Numbered from the stretch's first letter, positions 1-11,689 are shown. The stretch: 64,000 bases of DNA from Periplaneta americana (GCF_040183065.1 NC_091117.1:102125501-102189500); one strand, 5' to 3'. Program-made: numbers and translations. The notes: generated from the sequence alone by a model not told the origin.

Positions 1-1
1 T

Positions 2-1347
2 ATTAAACGCCTTAAACCTAAAAAGGCACCAGGTCCTGATAAAATTAACAACATGGAACTTAAAAACTTACCTAGAAAGGCACTTATGTATATTACCAAG
101 CTTTTCAATCAGTGTATAGCTCATCGATATTTTCCAGATGCTTGGAAACTTGCATATATTACTGCCATTCCCAAACAAAAGAAAAATCCAAAGGTTCCAG
201 CAAATCGCAGACCAATAAGTTTGATTAATGCCCTTGGCAAAGTATTTGAACGAATTCTTATGACCAGACTTCTACAAAGTGCACCAAACCTTATTCCACC
301 CTATCAGGCTGCATATCAACAAGGTCTCTCTACAACACACCAACTGCTGCGTCTTGTTGAACAAACAACTATGGTTTCAACAACAGAGCTACTACCGTAG
401 CAATATTTCTCGATGTCAAAAGTGCATTTGACTCTCTGTGGCATACTGGTATAATCTATAAATTAATCCAATCAGAGGTTCCTCATGCACTGATTCATAT
501 TATTGCTGATTTTCTTCGGAACAGACGTTTCTGTGTTAAGGAAGACAGCTGTTTATCAAGACAAAAGAAAATTCAAGGAGGAGTTCCGCAAGGCTCAGTA
601 CTGGGCCCTTACTTATATTGTGCATATACTTCAGATCTTCCAGAAACTGACGTCACCAGGTTAGCCTTATATGCAGATGATACACTAGCATACACTACAC
701 ATCGTAATGCCGATCTAGCTATTGGTCGACTTCAACGGCATGTCCACCTTATAGAAGAATGGTTTCAGCATTGGCGCTTAACTGTAAATACAATGAAGAG
801 TCAAGTCATAGCCTTCAGTAGAACTCGAAGTGTACCACAAACTAAACTCACACTGTATGGTACTGCCCTTGAATTTCAGGATTCTGTTAAGTATCTTGGA
901 ATCCATTTGGATAGTCGTCTGTTATGGCATACCAGCATTGCAAATATACGAGCAAAAACAATAGCAAGAATGGTACAACTGTATCCCCTTTTAAAAACAC
1001 GTGCATTGTCAACATCTAAAAGAGTAACAATTTATAAATTGCTGATTAGATCAGTGCTTTTGTATGGTTCTACAGTATGGGGATACGCACCTAAGACAAC
1101 ATTAGATCCCATTCGAGTTGTACAAAATAAAGTATTACGTGTAATTCATAACAGCGGGTGGTACACAAGAAACGAAGAGATACATCAAGATCTAAAAGTG
1201 GAAAGTATCCCAGTTATCATTAGGAGATTTGCTGAAACATTTTATAAACAGGCACATTCCCACCAAAATGTGTATGTATCAAAACTAGGAACTTATAACC
1301 CCCAGTACTACACAAGACATCATATACCTTTGTTCCTCTTCTCATAG
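2..1347 (+). pseudogene. Jockey-type non-LTR retrotransposon, reverse transcriptase 3' part
   Basis: This is the C-terminal two thirds of a non-LTR retrotransposon ORF2, entering the window already open. Seen directly: the N-terminal RT motif KKAPGPDKI (about 20-46), the RRPISLIN block (about 209-232), the catalytic-palm block FLDVKSAFDSLW (about 409-444), the GVPQGSVLGP turn (about 580-609), the YADDTLAY active site (about 670-693), and the YLGIHLD thumb block (about 892-912). One frameshift near 370-373 separates the first part from the rest, which then stays open to the stop at 1345-1347. The ORF ends without an RNase H domain, as is usual for Jockey-clade elements. It belongs to the same broad clade as the element at 2890-7429 but is clearly diverged from it. 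Clade assignment is by motif only. Confidence 0.85.
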
Positions 1348-1834
1348 TTATGTCAATTTTTTTTTTCACTCTGTTCATCCTGGTTATGACGGGAGTGCAG
1401 CATCATAAATGAACTACCTCTCAGCAATAAGTAAAAGTAATTAGGAACAGTCGGGAGATCACCCAAGATTTCGATACTGTATCCAAAAGTTGACGAATTT
1501 AAGAAAAAAAAATGCAAACCCTAAAGTCTATATAAAAGTGCTATCTGTTAGTATATATGATCTATGGTTTCACTGACCAAGTTCTGCAGCAGCGAAAGCT
1601 AGAATAATATATTATCCTGCACATTGTGTGCACTTCCGTTATTATTAAATACCAATCTTGCAGGTATTGCTTGAATGTGTGAAGTTGAAAGAAAAGTTGA
1701 ACCGTGTAGATGTAATCTCAAACATATTTCTTTCTTACCTTTAACGTTGCGAATGATTTCTTGTTGCAGGAAAGCACCAGTAACTTCTCAATTAACTCGA
1801 TCTGTTCAAATTTCTTCCTTAAGCAGCCATGTTC
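1348..1834. other. Retroelement 3' UTR and unassigned flank
   Basis: AT-rich non-coding sequence. The first ~100 bases after the RT stop are probably the 3' UTR of the preceding retroelement. No clear poly(A) tail, target duplication or open frame was found, so the element end cannot be fixed. Confidence 0.4.
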
Positions 1835-2379
1835 GTCCATTCTAGTGATGGGCCGCTCATGAGCGAGTCGTTTCGAATGAACGACTCCCGCTCTGGAGCG
1901 GCTCTTCGCTCCCTCCTTACAAAAGAGCGAGTCGTTCATTGCATTTCGCTCCCTACTCCTGGGAGAGCAAGGCAACTTCACCTCGCTCTATTGCTTATGG
2001 CTCACTCAAAACGCTCCGCTCCCTCCTCAACAGCACAGCGCTCCACAGCTCCTTTACAGCTGTATACAATCCCTGATCGCAACGATACGCAGCACGTCTG
2101 TCAGTGTGGTCATGCGCTTCAATGCAGACACATTTAAACGTTGCCTATTGTCATGTTTCTGTTCTCCTTATTGCTAAATAGGCCTAGATCATGTTTGCAC
2201 ATTAGCCGTTTTTATGTACCATTGAACACTTTCATAATTGCTATTTATACTACTTTACCACCAGTAACGTCGCCAGGATCAGAGCAAGGGAGGTGCGGAT
2301 GGGGTGCGAGCTGTAAAAATGTGGTACATAAAAAATTCAAAATGTTCTTTCATGCACTTGCGCGCATACTATACATCTG

Positions 2380-2380
<1 letters not shown>

Positions 2381-2433
<53 letters not shown>
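2381..2433. repeat. (ATT)n microsatellite
   Basis: About 17 uninterrupted ATT triplets inside the non-autonomous hAT element. The apparent poly-Leu, poly-Tyr and poly-Asn reading frames here are artefacts of the repeat. Confidence 0.95.
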
Positions 2434-2435
<2 letters not shown>

Positions 2436-3140
2436 ATCCATTACGATACACTATGGGTCGCAGTTTTTTCCCATGCAAGAAATTGTTTGTTTGTTTTTGT
2501 TTTTCAAAATAATTTATGCCTAGTATTTTGTTAATAAGTTGCCCTTTGGAGTGTGGAAAGGGGTGCTGCGATTTTTTATGGGGTGCTTGCGCACCCTTTC
2601 GCACCCCCCTAGCGACGTCACTGTTTACCAACACTTTCAGAACTGTGTTTAATTGTTCTGTTTATACTACATACCGATACTTCACGATTGTTACTGGTTC
2701 GTAAAATAGCGTAAGTAATGTAAATGGGCTCTCTCCCTCTGGGATAACATGGAAACTTACCTTACTGTACGTGTACAAGAAGCATTTCTCCGCATTCACA
2801 GACCGATGCAAACCGATTCGAATGTCTATAGCAATGGCATCTATTGAGAAGCATGTGTATTATGTCATACAGTTAACAACCCGCTCTGCGGGAGTTCGCA
2901 TCGAGTGCTGATCGGAGAAGCATCTTATCGAACATTGATCCGCCCTGATTTGTGTTTACGTAGTTTCGTAGTTTTTTCAAGTTATATTTAGTGGAATTAT
3001 ATTATTATCTGACAGTTTAACGACATTGTGTGGTGTTTGTTTAAGTTATAACATTATTTCTTCATCATTTTGTGTTACGTGCGCGAACATAATCGAGTGA
3101 TTGTGTAGTAATTACTTTAGCTTGGCTCTCGGAGCCAAGC

Positions 3141-4622
3141 GTGGTGCCTGTTAAAATGACTCAAAACACTGAAGACTGGTGTCTAATCGAAAATCAACCT
3201 GGTGTATTTAACATTGTGACTTCATATACGACAACAACCACAACATCTGTAACAAGTAGCAGTACCCCTACATCTACAATGACTACATTATGTGATTCTA
3301 CTCGCGTACCCAATTCAACTAGCAAACAAATTAATCCCGCGGAAAACGCAACTTCAAGTAAAAGTAAAGTAAGAGATCATGTCGTTAAGAAACAGAAACT
3401 AAATACGGACAAAGCCAAACCGAATTCTTCAGTTTCCGATACACAAACAACATTATCTCATGAAACATTAATTCATCCGGATATCAAACTACAAAATGTT
3501 TTTGATCCTCTTGTCCATGAAATGGACACCGACATATCACCACAAAACCAAAATAATCCTCAAGTAGGAAACCAAAAAGATAACAACACAGATTTTCCTA
3601 GACCCAAATCAACTCGAATGCCGCCAATTACTGTGAAGAATATCCCAGCCGGAAATTTATTTGCAAATAATAAAAAACTGCAGTCACTACTTAGCCAGCC
3701 ACTGAAAATCACATACTCTGCTGAAGGAATGAAATATTTAACTAGTTGCTGCGCTGACTATGACAAGTTATATAATATCTTGCAAACTGAAAACCTTCAG
3801 TTTTATTCTCACGAACCTCGGGAAACTAAATTACTACAAGTAGTTCTGAAAGGACTTCCAGCTTTTGTAGAATCTGCTACTCTCAAATCAGAACTTGAAC
3901 TCTTAGATTTCCAAATAGAACACATTCGTCAAATTACTGTTCCTTGCTACGACACTGATGGCATACCGACACGACGCCCCCTCCCCATCTGGATAATTAC
4001 ACTTCCAAATAATGAACACTCCCGAACCATATACCAATTGCAAGATATTAACAATCATATCATAAAAATTGAGTCATATAGACCTCGTCCGCATATTACA
4101 CAATGTCATAAGTGTCAGGGTTTTGGTCACACTTCACGTCGATGTAATTTGCCTACTCGATGTGTTAAATGCGGAAATAATCACTTATTCGCCGATTGTC
4201 CTCTGAAAGGCCCTGTACATAACCCTAAATGTGCAAATTGTGACGGTGCTCATACTGCCAGCTACAGGCAGTGCCCAATTCAACTAAAGAAGAAAGCGGA
4301 ACTTCAAGAGAAGATGAGGAACAGGAGAATTCTTTCCGAAGAACGTTCTACACCACCGACATGGAAACACAGTGACTTTCCTCTACTTGCTAATCCTGGC
4401 AACACCAAAGCTTTCCAGTCAACATCATCTGAATCAATATCAGACTCCTTCAAAGATATTGTTAATATCTTACGCTCACTGAACATTCAACGTACAATTC
4501 AGCTTGTCCGCACAACACTTCATAAAATCCAAAATGCAAATGACTCAATATCCAAGGTCATAATATTCATTGAAGGTTTCATTAATCTTTTCAATTTACA
4601 ACAATCTATAAATGACCCCTAA
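3141..4622 (+). CDS. Jockey-type ORF1, gag-like nucleic-acid-binding protein
   Basis: An intact ORF of 493 codons. An in-frame second ATG at 3156 (MTQNTEDWC) is an equally good start. ORF1 proteins of this class coat the retroelement RNA and accompany it to the target. Seen: a Ser/Thr-rich N-terminal third with a basic patch, a middle domain (about residues 150-310) ending in PRPHITQ, and three successive CCHC zinc knuckles: CHKCQGFGHTSRRC, CVKCGNNHLFADC and CANCDGAHTASYRQC (about residues 326-380). A charged and then hydrophobic tail follows. This matches the usual Jockey/Juan gag arrangement. The stop codon is directly followed by the ORF2 start (TAAATG), consistent with termination-reinitiation. 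It is the only undamaged transposon ORF of this size in the window. Confidence 0.9.
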   Translation: MVPVKMTQNTEDWCLIENQPGVFNIVTSYTTTTTTSVTSSSTPTSTMTTLCDSTRVPNSTSKQINPAENATSSKSKVRDHVVKKQKLNTDKAKPNSSVSDTQTTLSHETLIHPDIKLQNVFDPLVHEMDTDISPQNQNNPQVGNQKDNNTDFPRPKSTRMPPITVKNIPAGNLFANNKKLQSLLSQPLKITYSAEGMKYLTSCCADYDKLYNILQTENLQFYSHEPRETKLLQVVLKGLPAFVESATLKSELELLDFQIEHIRQITVPCYDTDGIPTRRPLPIWIITLPNNEHSRTIYQLQDINNHIIKIESYRPRPHITQCHKCQGFGHTSRRCNLPTRCVKCGNNHLFADCPLKGPVHNPKCANCDGAHTASYRQCPIQLKKKAELQEKMRNRRILSEERSTPPTWKHSDFPLLANPGNTKAFQSTSSESISDSFKDIVNILRSLNIQRTIQLVRTTLHKIQNANDSISKVIIFIEGFINLFNLQQSINDP

Positions 4623-7269
4623 ATGCTTTCCAAACACAGAGGACTAAACATCTTAAATTTCAATGCCAATGGAATAATCCACCAGACTTACGAACTACAA
4701 GCCTTGCTCTTTAATTATGATATTGACCTCGCATGTATTAGTGAAACTCATCTAAAACCCACTATAAAATTTCGTGTACGCAACTATACTGTTATCCGTA
4801 CAGATAGAAATAACCGACCTGGAGGAGGAACTGCTATACTCATTAAAAATTCCATACCATATCGAACAGCCATTCTACCGATTTTTCAGAATCTTGAAGC
4901 CACTGGTGTATTCATCCAGCTTGAAGGAACAGAAATACTCATAGCATCTGTTTATTACCCGCCATACGCTCAACTCAATGAAAACGACCTGACCCCGCTT
5001 ATCACACATCACAAACATTTCATTTTCTGTGGTGATCTCAATGCAAAACATTAATCATGGAATTCTAGACTGAATACTCCGAAAGGTGAAACTTTGTTAT
5101 TACATTCCAATAAATGTCATTACTCAATTACAGGACCAAAAGCACCTACAAGATTTCCCTGGATAACCACTCATCATCCAGATGTACTTGATATTTGTTT
5201 ATGTAACACAAAATATTCCCCGGTTCAACAAATCTGCTTAAACGCTCTTGACTCCGACCATATTCCAGTACTTCTGACTTTCAAGGCCCCTTTCCATATG
5301 ATATCAGATCAACCTTCTACAGAAAAAGTTACAGATTGGAATGGCTTCACAAAACGCTTGCACCAAATCATCCCAGGTATTCTACCGACTTTAAAAACTT
5401 CAGAAATAGAAACTGCTATAAAAATATTTTCAGACACTATCATAGATACATTCGATGAAATGTCCTCCACATTGTCTTTTGAGAAATCAGATAACAACGC
5501 TTATGGTAAAAATGAACTAAAGTATCTTCTTAAAGCCAAAAACCAAGCTCGAAAACGGTGGCAACTTTATGCGGATCCTCAAGCAAAAAGAGCTTTTTAT
5601 CGGTATCAACGTGCTATCCGAAGAAAATATGAGCTTTACAAATTCAATAAGTTTGCCGACACAGTGGAAAACATAAAGCCTACAGGAAAAACCTTTTGGT
5701 CGTTTACAAAACGAATGTTAGGAAAATCTATCATAAAAAATTCAACACCTATTAAAGACTCAAGTGGTACATTTAACTATGATCCCATTGATAGGCCTGA
5801 AGCTCTTGCAAACTCCTTTCAAAACCGATTCTCCTCCCATCATCACTCTTCACTACAAGACTTTTCAACAACCATATCGCAACATGTACAGTCCATATTA
5901 CATCCCCCTGAACCGGGAAATGCACCTCACGTACGACCACAAGAAATCAAGATCATAATTCGAAATCTAGCACCGGAGAATACACCTGGTCCGGATAAAA
6001 TCACACCAGCCATAGTGAAGAAATTACCAAAAAAGAGCAATAACACATTTAACGAAGATATTCAACTCATGTCTACATCATAATTATTTTCCAACAGCAT
6101 GGAAAACAGCACATATTATACCAATTGTTAAACCGGGAAAAGATCCAACATTACCCCAAAGTTATAGACCAATCAGCCTAACCAACTTCCTTGGAAAAAT
6201 TTTTGAACGTATCATTCTGGCACGACTAAAGCCATATTTAACTGCACCAGATGTCATCCACCATGAACAGTTTGGATTTAAACCCCACCATAGTCCCAGA
6301 GAAGCACTTCACAGATTAACAACATCCGTTCAAAGAGGATTTCAACTTGGACAACATACAGTAGCTACATTTATCGACATTCAGCAAGCTTTTGATACTG
6401 TCTGGCACACTGGTTTATTATATAAACTTCACAAACTTAACATTCCTATAAATTATATTCAACTTATCGCCAGCTACCTTTCAGATAGAACTTTTCGTGT
6501 TCAAAACGGACGCTGTCTCTCAAACGCTCACGTCATAACAGCAGGAGTTCCTCAAGGATCAGTTTTAAGCCCAACACTGTACTGTGCATATGTCCGTGAT
6601 ATACCAATTCATCCAAAATGTAAACTTACACTATACGCTGATGATACTCTTATTTATACGAAGCATATAAACATTCATTTTGCTTGTCTACAAATGCAGG
6701 AAGCCTTAAATATTATTACCCAATGGTCCACAAAATGGCGCCTTAAGATAAATGGCTCCAAGTCGCAAGCAGTTGTTTTCACAAGAAGATTTCCGCGGCA
6801 ATCACAACCCTTAACCATTCAAAATGAAAATATACCTTTCACAACTACCGTCAAGTATCTTGGAGTTTTTCTTGATAAGAGACTTACTTTCAAACATCAT
6901 GTCTTACATATTCGTGAGAAGGCCTTCCAACGATATATGCTTCTTTACTCATTTTTCAAGAGCTATACATCTTTAAATGTTAAAACCATGTTGTACAAAG
7001 TTCTAGTTCGATCCTACATGACATTCTGTTGTGAAATATGGGCTCAAGCAAATCCGCGACATCTTCAACGACTGGACGGACTTCAACGAGCCATCTGCCG
7101 AACCATCATTGGAGCGGACTATCTCATTCGAAATAGCCAACTGTACGACGATCTTGGCATACTGTACTTCTCAGCTTATATCAAAACTCTTCGTACAAAA
7201 TTTCTAACATCCCTCCATAAAAATCCAAACCCACTAATAAGTAAAAATATACCGGTTCCTTTTACATGA
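4623..7269 (+). pseudogene. Jockey-type ORF2, AP-endonuclease plus reverse transcriptase, two lesions
   Basis: ORF2 would nick target DNA and reverse-transcribe the element. Endonuclease domain: LNILNFNANGI (N-motif), CISETHL (E-motif), GGGTAILIK, ASVYYPP, FCGDLNAKH (D/N motif) and SDHIPVLL (the D-H pair). RT domain: APENTPGPDKI, YRPISLTNFLGK, HEQFGFKPHHS, FIDIQQAFDTVW, AGVPQGSVLSP, YADDTLIY and YLGVFLDKRL. Lesions: an in-frame TAA at 5052-5054 right after the GDLNAKH motif, with the same frame continuing afterwards, and one frameshift between about 6055 and 6085, just before NYFPTAW. From there the reading frame stays open to the stop at 7267-7269. There is no RNase H domain, normal for the clade. 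The copy is therefore inactive but close to intact. Confidence 0.9.
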
Positions 7270-7643
7270 CATTATCAACATGCTCACTCTGCTATTGGTA
7301 GAGTTACGGTGCCTTGAAATATTTTAATTTATAACTTGTCATATGATCTCCTACACTTCTTTTAAAAGGAAAGGGTCAATTTCGACCTGGTACTTATGAA
7401 AAATCAATCAATGAAAAGAAAAAAAAAACCCCGCTCTGCAGTTATCGTAGAAGTGTCGGAGCGGTGCGGTGGTGAAGCGTGGGGTGAGACTCTTTGGGGG
7501 TGAGTTATCACTAGGAGCGAGCTGGTTGAGAAAGAGGGAGGGCACTGTACCGCTCCGCTCTTATGAACGACTCCTCAAAAGGAGCGGGAGTCAAAGAGCT
7601 AGCTCGCAACAATGAACGACTCCGACCCATCTCTAGTCCATTC

Positions 7644-8142
7644 CATAATTCATACAAGATTTAAACAGAATAGGAATCCCAATATCCAACAATTGATCAA
7701 CTGAACAAATGAGGTTAATAGATAATACACAGTACACTAATATGGCTACTTTGTCCTCGAATGAAAATGCAAATTAGCTATATAGTAATAGTAATAATAA
7801 TCCGAATATTATAAAACTGACACATTCTGTAAATAATGGATATTAATAATATCTGTTTAAAACTGTCATATTGGCAAAACTTATAACCAAAGAACTTTCG
7901 AAACCAAAGAGTTTCGTACTGCTAATTTTAGAAACTCTGTGATCGAAATACAGCCAGCGCTGTCCTGACCACATGCGGCAAACTATGGAACATCTATGAG
8001 CATCCAACATCTATCATTTGAGTTAAACCCCCCTGATTGATACAGCAAGCACGTCTTTAAAGGTATGCGAGATGTTTTAATGACGTTTTAATCATGCGTC
8101 GGAATCTTTTTTATCCTCTAAGGTCGGAATAAAGGCAATGTG
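7644..8142. other. Unassigned AT-rich intergenic sequence
   Basis: No open frame, repeat or terminal inverted repeat that I can support. It begins directly after the right copy of the hAT target duplication, so it is the older host flank. Confidence 0.4.
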
Positions 8143-8229
8143 TGCAATGACGAAAATTGCAGTAAGAACAAGTTTAAATCTCCGAATTTGTCGTCCTTCA
8201 GATTCCCTAAAGACCAAGAGAAAATCATA
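8143..8229 (+). pseudogene. THAP-domain N-terminal fragment
   Basis: In one frame the sequence reads CNDENCSKNKFKSPNLS followed by SFRFPKDQEK. The C-x4-C pair, spacing and SFRFPKD block match the start of a THAP (C2CH) DNA-binding domain, where the aromatic-Pro-Lys-Asp segment follows the first cysteine pair. The rest of the domain (Trp, Cys-x-x-His, AVPxxF) does not follow in the same frame, so this is an isolated exon or relic. It may come from a P-like element or a THAP gene copy; it is not the same sequence as the THAP exons at 12808 or 13236. Confidence 0.5.
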
Positions 8230-8783
8230 ACTCAGTCATAACCTATAATCCACGCTGTACAGTAGGTAGACTACGTATTGTGTTCTATAAAACATTTATT
8301 AGTTATCAGTTACCTATTTGTATGTCAGGAAGGTGAGTTTAAATAACAACATAGTAAATACCTGTTACACTATATTATTGTTTTGCAGAGATCATGTGTA
8401 AATGTGTAACCATTCCGATTTTGGATAATGTATCTACAGTTTTTAATGCAAGTAATTCCATAATTTTTGTATTCGTGTTTTTTTTCTTTATATTTTTGAA
8501 AAGTTGAATGTTATTTTGAGTTCAAGTAGGGATTATGGTGTTAATTTTTCAAGAATTCATGGCGTATTATAATCCTTTTGCAAAATATTCACTTCTTGAA
8601 TAAATCCAGACTGTGTCGATAAATTTCTGATGTGTTGGTGTAGATTCATGTGGCAGACGTATTAGGTTCTCAAGAAATAAAAGAGCCTTTTAAAATGTAA
8701 TATAAAAAAGCAATCTTTTCTGTAATAATTTGCATGACTGTTATTGGTGTTGATTTTACATTACCAGTGATTATTTGAGTCGT
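8230..8783. other. Unassigned AT-rich sequence
   Basis: No coding frame, repeat or RNA structure recognised between the THAP fragment and the foldback element. Confidence 0.35.
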
Positions 8784-8994
8784 TCAGAGCAGAAGTGGTA
8801 TAAGTCAAAATTAGGTAATGACGTTTAAAGTAAAAATTCTGTAAAATACAGCGCAAAGTAGCAATTAATATATCCTTCGTGCTATTCACTGACTACTAAT
8901 AGTTTAATATTAACTGCTACTTTGCGCTGTATTTTACAGAATGTTTACTTTAACCCTCATTACCCATTTTTGACTTACACCACTTCTGCTCTGA
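8784..8994. mobile_element. Foldback MITE
   Basis: Two ~86-bp arms, 8784-8869 and 8909-8994, are near-perfect inverted copies. Both carry TCAGAGCAGAAGTGG at the outer end and a segment like CTGTAAAATACAGCGCAAAG further in. The spacer is about 39 bp. The whole would fold into one long hairpin. This size and shape fit a miniature inverted-repeat element. No clear target duplication was seen, so the superfamily is unknown. Confidence 0.8.
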
Positions 8995-9870
8995 AAATAA
9001 ATTTAGGCCTACATTATCTGAGTTAATTGAAGTTACAATTTTTTTTAACAAAATTGTGTATTCATTTGTTCTCACCTACGTCATAATAACAGTAAGTGCA
9101 TGTAAATTACGTAGTATATAGGTAGGGTAAGTTAAAATTCAGCTTATGTGTGAAAACTGGAAATGTAACGTACAATGCGGTAAACTTTCCATAAAAAAAT
9201 TTAAACCATAATATCAGCACTATTAGCGACTCAAAATTACAATAATAAAAAATTGAAAAATAATGAACTTCATAAATCATTGTCTGTCAAATTAAGGTTT
9301 AAATCTTCCCTTTTTTTTATTTTTAAGTTTATCTCAGCGGCTGAGTTTACCCCAATTTGCGGTATGGAAAATAGTTAATTTCTCAGGAAATAGGGAGAGG
9401 AGTTCACCACGCGATGCACCCTACGAGATATGCCCTACAATTTTGACTCTTCTCACAGGAAATACAGAGTTCCAGTGGTTCATAAATATATTTAGGAATG
9501 AATTGAATTAACCGTCCACGTACAAAAAATTATATTATTTCAAACCATGATACGTGTTCAGGGCCATGATTCAGTTGTAAGGAGCAGAAAGAATTACGTT
9601 TATTCCCAGCTTCTGAAACTTGTAGAGTAACTGCGTGTGAAATTCTTCTAGGATTGTAAAGTAAAATTAATAAGAACCTTATACACTCACTGTATAGCAT
9701 AAAAATATAAAATAAATTACGCAAAACCCGTTTTCTGATGTGTTATCATATGTCGTGTGCACACTTTTAACTTGCCTGCCGCTAGAGGACTCCTGTCGCG
9801 CCAGCTGTCAAATGTTGGCATATTTTATAAGTATGAGTTGTGCGACTGTATATATTAGACTGTGGTCAAC
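8995..9870. other. Unassigned sequence between foldback MITE and P-like element
   Basis: AT-rich, with no open frame, splice-linked coding signal or repeat that I can support. Confidence 0.35.
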
Positions 9871-10360
9871 ACCAAGTCCCCACAGTGCCAGCTGCGCAGA
9901 AGATATGACTAGACTGAAATTGAAGCGATCGCTCGCCGCCATCTTGAGGTCTTAACGATAGCGTACGAAAAGCAATGCTTATAGAACGCAATCGTAAAAC
10001 ACACGAGAATTTATTACTGTGTATCATAAAAACAACGAAACATAATCTAAAGAATGACGAGAAAAACAAATAAACCTATAAATAGGTAACTAAACGTAAT
10101 CACCAACATTCCTGCACATAATTAAAGATGTTATGCTGAAACTGTCAGCAATCCTAGTCAACTTTGTGAATTAGGCCTACTCATACTGTATTTGCATAAT
10201 TCATCATCCGCATAATGGGCTTAAATATTTCAATAACCGAGTGAGAACTTTAAATTGTATATTGTTTGCATCTTGCGGTCGTGACAATAGCGGACGAAAA
10301 GCAACGCTGATAGAACCCAATCGCAAAACACACTAGGATTTATTACTATAAACAAGGTGC
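9871..10360. repeat. Left terminal inverted repeat of the P-like element
   Basis: Inverted match to 15285-15772. It contains CGCTCGCCGCCATCTTG near the end, a YY1-like GCCATCTTG core. It also holds two copies, about 330 bp apart (near 9956 and 10287), of a segment beginning ATAGCGGACGAAAAGCA, which likewise recurs inverted in the right repeat near 15340 and 15685. Confidence 0.8.
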
Positions 10361-10802
10361 GAATTAACGGGGGATTTTCGTCCTGTTGGAAAGTTATACC
10401 CTTCTCATAAATTCATATTAACATCCCTGCCAGGCATAACTTTTATCCCCTTCACAAAATATAATTGAATCGGTCGGAGCCAAAGACGTTTTATAGTTTA
10501 ACCTAGACTCACTACGAGCGCTGTTCCTCGACCAAAAATTGAACACTTTCGCGCATAGCCATCTTGGGGCAGAGAGCCATGTGATTACAATATGTTTACA
10601 TCACAATTCCGCTTAATTTGAAATAACATAGAAGGTTATTCAGTATTATTGAATGTGTTAGGAGTAAGTGCGTATTAATTTAATCAATAGTGTGTGTGTG
10701 TGTATAGTGTTTATATAGTTTAAATGAATCGTTCTCCTGTGATATACGTGAAATCACAGTGTAGGCCTACTATTTTGCTACATAGGAGGTCTATACATAT
10801 AT
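10361..10802 (+). promoter_or_regulatory. Putative 5' leader/promoter of the P-like transposase
   Basis: Non-coding stretch between the left inverted repeat and the nested Harbinger-like insertion. From 10478 on it is matched in inverted orientation by 30371 downward, including CCAAAGACGTTTTATAG and the GAGCGCT block, so it belongs to the P-like family rather than to host flank. A GCCATCTTG YY1-like site lies at about 10558. A promoter role is inference from position only. Confidence 0.35.
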
Positions 10803-10989
10803 GCCCGTGTGCACCATTCTCGATTAAAATTTGACCATGGTTAAGTCGGCACTTGACCATCTTCAAAGCCAATTTGCGGAGTATCAATCTCGATCAAAGT
10901 TAAACAAGCGAGTTGATGATGATCAAATTTGATCACGGGTGTGGGACCGATTATCTTGAATTGAACATGGTCAAGTCGAGAAAACCAAA

Positions 10990-11094
10990 ATGGCGGCACG
11001 ATTTGACGTGCTTCATGGAATTGAAGATGAAATGATGTATCTTGAAAACGCAAATCACTGCGGAAATAATAGAATTGGTGTTATTGTAGAAAGA
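10990..11094 (+). pseudogene. Possible Harbinger-type transposase first exon
   Basis: A 35-codon frame starts MAARFDVLHGIEDEMM and ends exactly at a strong splice-donor match (GTAAGT at 11095). Its position on the left of the element, facing inward, suits a transposase first exon. No downstream exon with DDE motifs remains. The function is inferred from context, and the peptide alone is not diagnostic. Confidence 0.4.
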
Positions 11095-11424
11095 GTAAGT
11101 TTGTAGATGAATAATAAAAATGTTTTTTTTTTCTCTCAAAATAGACTAATGTTTTATATATGTTTCTGCTTTGGAAGATCGGGACTTGACTTGAGGACAA
11201 AATATTATTTAGGCCTAATTGTCCAATATTGTTAACATAATAATAAAGTAGTTATTCTATGCCGGTAATAATATAGCAAAACTAAATGATCATTTTGTAG
11301 AATGTGAGATTATCACTTATTAGCTATAGATTTGCCGTTTGAAACTATTAGGACCTACATGACGTTTTGGACAATTAGGCTATTTACGCTTGAATTAAGA
11401 GAAATTATACGGATACCTTCCTTT

Positions 11425-11615
11425 CCCTCTTACTCCAAAATTCCAACCTTGTGAACACAAAATAAATGGATAAATTTCAGATACATTCTTTTTCCTCTTA
11501 CTCCAAAATTCCAACCTTGTGCACACAAAATAAATGGATAAATTTCAGATACATTCTTTTTCCTCTTACTCCAAAATTCCAACCTTGTGCACACAAAATA
11601 AATTGGCACTAAAAA
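11425..11615. repeat. Minisatellite A, ~68-70-bp unit
   Basis: Three tandem copies of a unit containing CTTACTCCAAAATTCCAACC and GTGCACACAAAATAAATGG. They lie inside the nested Harbinger-like element. Confidence 0.85.
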
Positions 11616-11689
11616 CTTCCTTTTCGTATGCATGATGATGCGTATTCGACATACACAGACGAATTGCTTTTTTTTTTTTTTTTTTTTAA

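Larger units (their letters stand above)
2890..7429 (+). mobile_element. Full-length Jockey-type non-LTR retrotransposon
   Basis: The element is bounded by a 10-bp target duplication CCCGCTCTGC at 2880-2889 and 7430-7439, and its 3' end is A-rich (about 7411-7428). It is about 4.54 kb: a ~265-base 5' UTR, ORF1 (gag-like), ORF2 (endonuclease plus RT), and a ~150-base 3' UTR. The duplicated target lies inside the hAT element at 1843-7635, so the hAT was there first. Full length, an intact ORF1 and only two lesions in ORF2 suggest a fairly recent insertion. A short hairpin, TTGGCT/AGCCAA, lies just before ORF1 at about 3122-3139. Confidence 0.92.
1843..7635. mobile_element. Non-autonomous hAT element, interrupted by a Jockey-type insertion
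   Basis: An exact 8-bp direct repeat, GTCCATTC, lies at 1835-1842 and 7636-7643. Just inside are imperfect terminal inverted repeats, TAGTGATGGGCCGCTC on the left and TAGAGATGGGTCGGAGTC reading inward from the right. Eight-base duplications with a TAG-A/T-GATGGG terminus are typical of hAT elements. The hAT sequence is 1843-2889 plus 7440-7635, about 1.24 kb once the retrotransposon is removed. It has no transposase, so it would need one in trans. Its ends are rich in short repeats of the type GAGCGAGTCGTT and GGAGCGG, plausible transposase sites. An (ATT)n microsatellite sits inside. The name of the family is inferred from the ends only. Confidence 0.8.

Noticed and set aside
2304..2534. Poly-Tyr/poly-Leu/poly-Asn open frames
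   Set aside because: They are translations of the (ATT)n microsatellite; the same holds at 21411-21801 and 55374-55442.
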